Positions 33,058 to 35,486 of a stretch of DNA of 35,486 nt are shown piece after piece. Position numbers and translations under genes: made by a program. Source of the stretch: Bacteroidales bacterium (lineage in GTDB: Bacteria > Bacteroidota > Bacteroidia > Bacteroidales > P3); NCBI GenBank assembly GCA_017449975.1, contig JAFSYK010000053.1, forward strand, positions 1 through 35,486, in the 5' to 3' direction. The notes beneath the pieces were generated by a model, which ran no database searches, was not told where the DNA came from, and was given only the letters and a program-made list of their open reading frames with translations. Numbering within the stretch: position 1 is the first letter of the stretch; every line of letters begins with the position of its first letter.

Positions 33058-33070
33058 CGACACCTTGGCT
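33034..33070 (-). terminator. Terminator of the M49-like gene, overlapping the kamC 3' end
   Basis: On the minus strand AGCCAAGG (plus 33063-33070) pairs with CCTTGGCT (plus 33039-33046), with an inner TCGCT/AGCGA stem, then TTTTTG. It lies about 63 nt past the stop at 33133, and the left arm is inside the last codons of kamC. Confidence 0.75.
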
Positions 33071-33087
33071 CAAAAAATGTTACGTAA

Positions 33088-33132
33088 CGATTAAAAGTTA
33101 AACCTTAAACGTTAAACGAAAAACATTAAACC
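33088..33132. repeat. TTAAAC-type low-complexity repeat
   Basis: Reiterated TTAAACC/TTAAACG/TTAAAAG words, about 7 nt each, lie between kamC and the M49-like gene. Non-coding. Confidence 0.6.
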
Positions 33133-34776
33133 TTATTTCTTCAGACCGAGGGCTTCGACACCCTGGTTGTAACGGATATCGCGCGGGATGCGAGCCTCGG
33201 CGATACGGTCGAGGTCGGCCTGCAGGTCGGGACGCACCACACCGTTCTCGGCGGCATACTTCTTGGCGAAATCGTAGTCGCCGTCGCCTTCCACCTGGAG
33301 GATGAGGGCAGCCCAGCTGCGCAGTGCCTCGCGGGTCTTGGCCACATCAATCACATACTTGCCATCGGCGTTGCGAGTGAAAGCGCCGTTGTCCTGCATA
33401 TAGTTGAAGCACATCATATTGGCGATACCGTGAGCCTCGGTGGCACCGAAACGCACGCTGCGCAGGATGCCGGCGATGAAGGTCACGTAGGCGTCCTCCA
33501 CCGTGCAGTTGGTAATCTCGCCACGCTCAATCAGCGTCTCCGTCAGGAACAGACCGCAGATGTCGGCTTTCGCCTCTTCCCATGCGCTGTACTGCTCCTT
33601 GAGCGCCTCGCGCAGGTTGCCCTTGCCGGTCACCGTGTTCTTGATACCCAGACCGTGAGCCACCTCGTGGAAGCAGACATTGCTGAAGAAAGCGTTGAAC
33701 TTCACATTGTCGAGCTGCTCGTCGCAGACGCAGAGGCGTGCGATGGGCATGCAGATATTGTCAAACTTGGCCTGCATGGCGTTCTTCAGCTGCAGACGGC
33801 GGGCACCTTTCTGCAGATGCACACGCTCGTCGTTGGGCAGGTTGATGGCGATAGTCTTGGAAGCCGAATTGCAGTCGCCGGCATAATAGATGACATCATA
33901 CACATTGAGGTCGCTCTCCGTACCCGGCACCTCCTGTTTGTACTTGGGGTCGCAGGGCAGTTCCTTCTGCAGGTCGGGCAGCATTTTCACAAACTTTGCC
34001 AGGTCGTTGCTCCACTTCTCGTCCTTCACCAGGATGAAAGCCTCGTAGGCGGTCTTGTAGCCATAGAGGGCATCCTCGTAGTTCTCGATGGGGCCCACCA
34101 CAAAGTCCAGCTTGCTCTGCTTCATGTCCATCCAGGCCATATCGCTGGCAAAATAGTCGTCGGTCCGGAACGCCTTGCGACGCTCGACGAGGTAATTCTT
34201 CAAGCCGGCATCCTCGGCCAGGTCGATGGCCACGCCCATCAGCGAGTCCACCTTGGCCAGCTGGGTCTTGTAGGCCTCGCGGTAGGGGATCACCTGCAGC
34301 GCACCCTTTGCGTCGCGACGCAGGATGCTGTACTGGCTGGTCTTCTCGGGGTCGGCCAATGCGTCAAACTCCTCCTTCGTCATGTCGACGGGATAGAAAT
34401 TGGCGCCCTTGGGTTTCTCACCCACGCCGGGGATAAAAGGCTTCTCGCCGTCCAGACGATCCCATGCGCCATACTGCAGCATGGCGAACGCCTTCATGGC
34501 GGGGTCGGTCAGCGTGTCGAGGGCGGCACGGTTCTCCAGGCCAAAGGTCTGCTCCCAGTAGAGCTCATCCATCACCTCGGCAATCTGGATAAAGACCGGA
34601 ATCAGCGCACGCTCCTTCTCGGTCAGATTCGACAGGTCGGTGGTCAGCTTGAACTCGGCGTACTCGTCGACCTTCTGCTGCAGCGGCGACGCCTCCACCT
34701 GTTCAACATTCTTGTTTTTGCACCCCGTTGCTGCCAGCATCGAGAGTGCCATCAATGATACCATTAACTTTTTCAT
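33133..34776 (-). CDS. M49-like zinc metallopeptidase lipoprotein
   Basis: A 547-residue exported lipoprotein from ATG 34776: signal MKKLMVSLMALSMLAATGC with lipobox ATGC. The C-terminal half holds HEVAHGLG (about residues 390-397), a HExxH zinc site, and EEAKADICGLF about 38 residues later, which supplies the third ligand. This layout is that of dipeptidyl-peptidase III (M49)-like hydrolases; true M49 uses HExxGH, so this is the related Bacteroidetes family with HExxH. Substrates are probably short peptides at the envelope. The upstream extension of the frame precedes the signal peptide and is rejected. The tRNA-Ser gene diverges. Confidence 0.78.
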   Translation of the reverse strand: MKKLMVSLMALSMLAATGCKNKNVEQVEASPLQQKVDEYAEFKLTTDLSNLTEKERALIPVFIQIAEVMDELYWEQTFGLENRAALDTLTDPAMKAFAMLQYGAWDRLDGEKPFIPGVGEKPKGANFYPVDMTKEEFDALADPEKTSQYSILRRDAKGALQVIPYREAYKTQLAKVDSLMGVAIDLAEDAGLKNYLVERRKAFRTDDYFASDMAWMDMKQSKLDFVVGPIENYEDALYGYKTAYEAFILVKDEKWSNDLAKFVKMLPDLQKELPCDPKYKQEVPGTESDLNVYDVIYYAGDCNSASKTIAINLPNDERVHLQKGARRLQLKNAMQAKFDNICMPIARLCVCDEQLDNVKFNAFFSNVCFHEVAHGLGIKNTVTGKGNLREALKEQYSAWEEAKADICGLFLTETLIERGEITNCTVEDAYVTFIAGILRSVRFGATEAHGIANMMCFNYMQDNGAFTRNADGKYVIDVAKTREALRSWAALILQVEGDGDYDFAKKYAAENGVVRPDLQADLDRIAEARIPRDIRYNQGVEALGLKK

Positions 34777-34854
34777 TATTGAAGTGTTTAAGTGATTCGT
34801 AAAATCGTGATAAGCGAATAGATAGATGCAGGTTATCGCATCACGAATAGAGTG

Positions 34855-34885
34855 CAAAAATACATTTTTTTGCTTGTTTATCAAA
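34855..34885 (-). promoter_or_regulatory. Consensus promoter of the M49-like gene
   Basis: Minus strand TTTG (plus 34882-34885), 19 nt, then TATTTTTG (plus 34855-34862): a full Bacteroidetes -33/-7 promoter about 79 nt before the start codon. It overlaps the tRNA promoter on the other strand. Confidence 0.75.
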
Positions 34886-34900
34886 AAAAGTGTACTTTTG
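34869..34900 (+). promoter_or_regulatory. Consensus promoter of tRNA-Ser
   Basis: TTTG (34869-34872), 20 nt, then TACTTTTG (34893-34900): a full Bacteroidetes promoter 65 nt before the tRNA. It shares DNA with the divergent M49-like promoter. Confidence 0.75.
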
Positions 34901-34965
34901 CACCCGATTTTGAGAACCCGAAAGCTAGAAACAGTTCTCACATTTCTATTCTCAACCATCAACTA

Positions 34966-35056
34966 GGAAAGGTGCTCGAGTGGTTGAAGAGGCCCGCCTG
35001 GAAAGCGAGTAAGCGTTAAAAGCGCTTCAGGGGTTCGAATCCCCTCCTTTCCGCCA
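34966..35056 (+). tRNA. tRNA-Ser (anticodon GGA)
   Basis: A class II tRNA with a long variable arm. Acceptor stem GGAAAGG (34966-34972) pairs with CCTTTCC (35046-35052), then the discriminator G and an encoded CCA (35054-35056). The anticodon loop reads CTGGAAA with anticodon GGA; the T-arm has GGTTCGAAT. A terminator follows 7 nt later. Confidence 0.97.
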
Positions 35057-35063
35057 AAGTATG

Positions 35064-35094
35064 GAAGCAACGTTTTCACGTTGCTTCTTTTATT
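35064..35094 (+). terminator. Rho-independent terminator of tRNA-Ser
   Basis: GAAGCAACGT (35064-35073) pairs perfectly with ACGTTGCTTC (35078-35087) around TTTC and is followed by TTTTATTG. Confidence 0.93.
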
Positions 35095-35199
35095 GTTTGG
35101 GAGGGGATTCGGAAGAGTTAGTATTTTTAGTCATTTTAGTGTTCTCGGGCAGCCTCTCGGCTTAGCCCTAATCGAAACGTCCACTGGACATTTCTTCAT

Positions 35200-35250
35200 C
35201 CTCCTTTCCGCAGATGGAAAGCAACGTCAAATGACGTTGCTTCTTTTGTT
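35200..35250 (+). repeat. Degenerate copy of the tRNA-Ser 3' end plus terminator
   Basis: CCTCCTTTCCGC (35200-35211) repeats the tRNA 3' end at 35043-35054. It is followed, as after the tRNA, by ATGGAA and an 11-bp hairpin (AAGCAACGTCA 35219-35229 with TGACGTTGCTT 35232-35242) and CTTTTGTTT. It could be a duplication scar, an attachment-site remnant, or a second functional terminator. Confidence 0.75.
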
Positions 35251-35267
35251 TAGCGCCCCCATGCCAA

Positions 35268-35466
35268 TCACACGCGCATCCGAGGGAGGACTGTGAGAAG
35301 CTGTTTTAAATTTGATTGATGAGTTTTATTATGGACATGGGTGAGCAGATTTTTTGCCTTTCCGATGGAACAATGGGGTTCCATTGTGACTGAGAACATC
35401 GCAATCCAGTGGTAGCGCACGGAGCCGAAGACATCGAAAGGCAGCGGATCCGGTTCAGGTAGCGGC
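35268..35466 (-). other. Partial open frame at contig end, unidentified
   Basis: The minus strand is open from the contig end to TGA 35268. The translation includes DVFGSVRYHWIAMFSV preceded by a proline-rich PLPEPDPLP. No start is visible because the frame enters at the contig edge. I do not recognise the protein, and it may be spurious. Confidence 0.3.
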
Positions 35467-35486
35467 GGGGGGGGGGGGGGGGGGGG
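35467..35486. other. Terminal run of 20 G
   Basis: The contig ends in an unbroken run of 20 G, directly after a Gly/Ser-codon-like GGCAGCGGATCCGGTTCAGG stretch. This looks like a sequencing or assembly artefact and not genomic sequence. Confidence 0.7.

Noticed and set aside
33430-34758. 442-codon open frame antisense to the M49-like gene
   Set aside because: It is His/Val/Leu-rich mirror translation; the minus-strand protein has a lipobox and zinc site.

Overview
The window looks like a contig end from the order Bacteroidales (Prevotella/Porphyromonas-like), with a GC-rich core genome. The evidence is Bacteroidetes-type promoters (TTTG, about 20 nt, TAnnTTTG), a fimbrillin-like lipoprotein, a two-gene Wza/Wzc export module with a Gly-Tyr-tailed kinase, a TonB-type outer-membrane barrel with a carboxypeptidase-regulatory-like N-terminus, IS4/DUF4372 and IS256-variant transposases, and anaerobic metabolism (NrdD/NrdG, phosphate butyryltransferase, lysine 5,6-aminomutase reactivase). 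The genus cannot be fixed from this sequence. The left edge cuts nrdD and the right edge ends in a run of 20 G.

Layout. 1-1642: anaerobic ribonucleotide reductase (nrdD 3' part, nrdG). 1742-9104: an accessory stretch with a DUF4143-type ATPase behind a large AT palindrome, a field of short repeats with IS-like ends, a fimbrillin-like lipoprotein with a small companion protein, a YafQ-type toxin-antitoxin pair, a C-terminal remnant of a diheme-oxidoreductase-like gene, a membrane protein lacking a normal start, a 5'-truncated IS4 transposase, and a complete IS256-variant element nested in an older pair of the same ends. 9129-14713: an exopolysaccharide operon on the minus strand (wza, wzc, rmlC, rmlD, sugar N-acetyltransferase) with a promoter and a rho-independent terminator. 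14772-25385: mostly housekeeping genes on the plus strand (sugar-1-phosphate nucleotidyltransferase, AddB-like nuclease, TPR lipoprotein, pssA, queA, comF, pyrH, frr, birA), many with overlapping start and stop codons. 25382-29399: minus-strand HsdR_N-type protein, zinc-ribbon/YARHG protein, TonB-type receptor and PAS protein. 29501-33057: ptb faces kamB-kamC across a shared divergent promoter region, which points to lysine fermentation to butyrate. 33133-35486: an M49-like lipoprotein peptidase and tRNA-Ser(GGA) share a divergent promoter region; the tRNA 3' end and terminator recur as a degenerate copy.

The least ordinary structures are: (i) intergenic low-complexity repeats with a 7- to 9-nt period and a different word at each locus; (ii) a family of roughly 100-150-bp repeats sharing ends with the resident IS256-type element; (iii) the mirror-image ptb/kamBC promoter region; (iv) the partial tRNA-Ser/terminator duplication; (v) strong palindromes at 1666-1711, 2959-2998 and inside birA. 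No CRISPR array, phage module or clear new defence system is visible.
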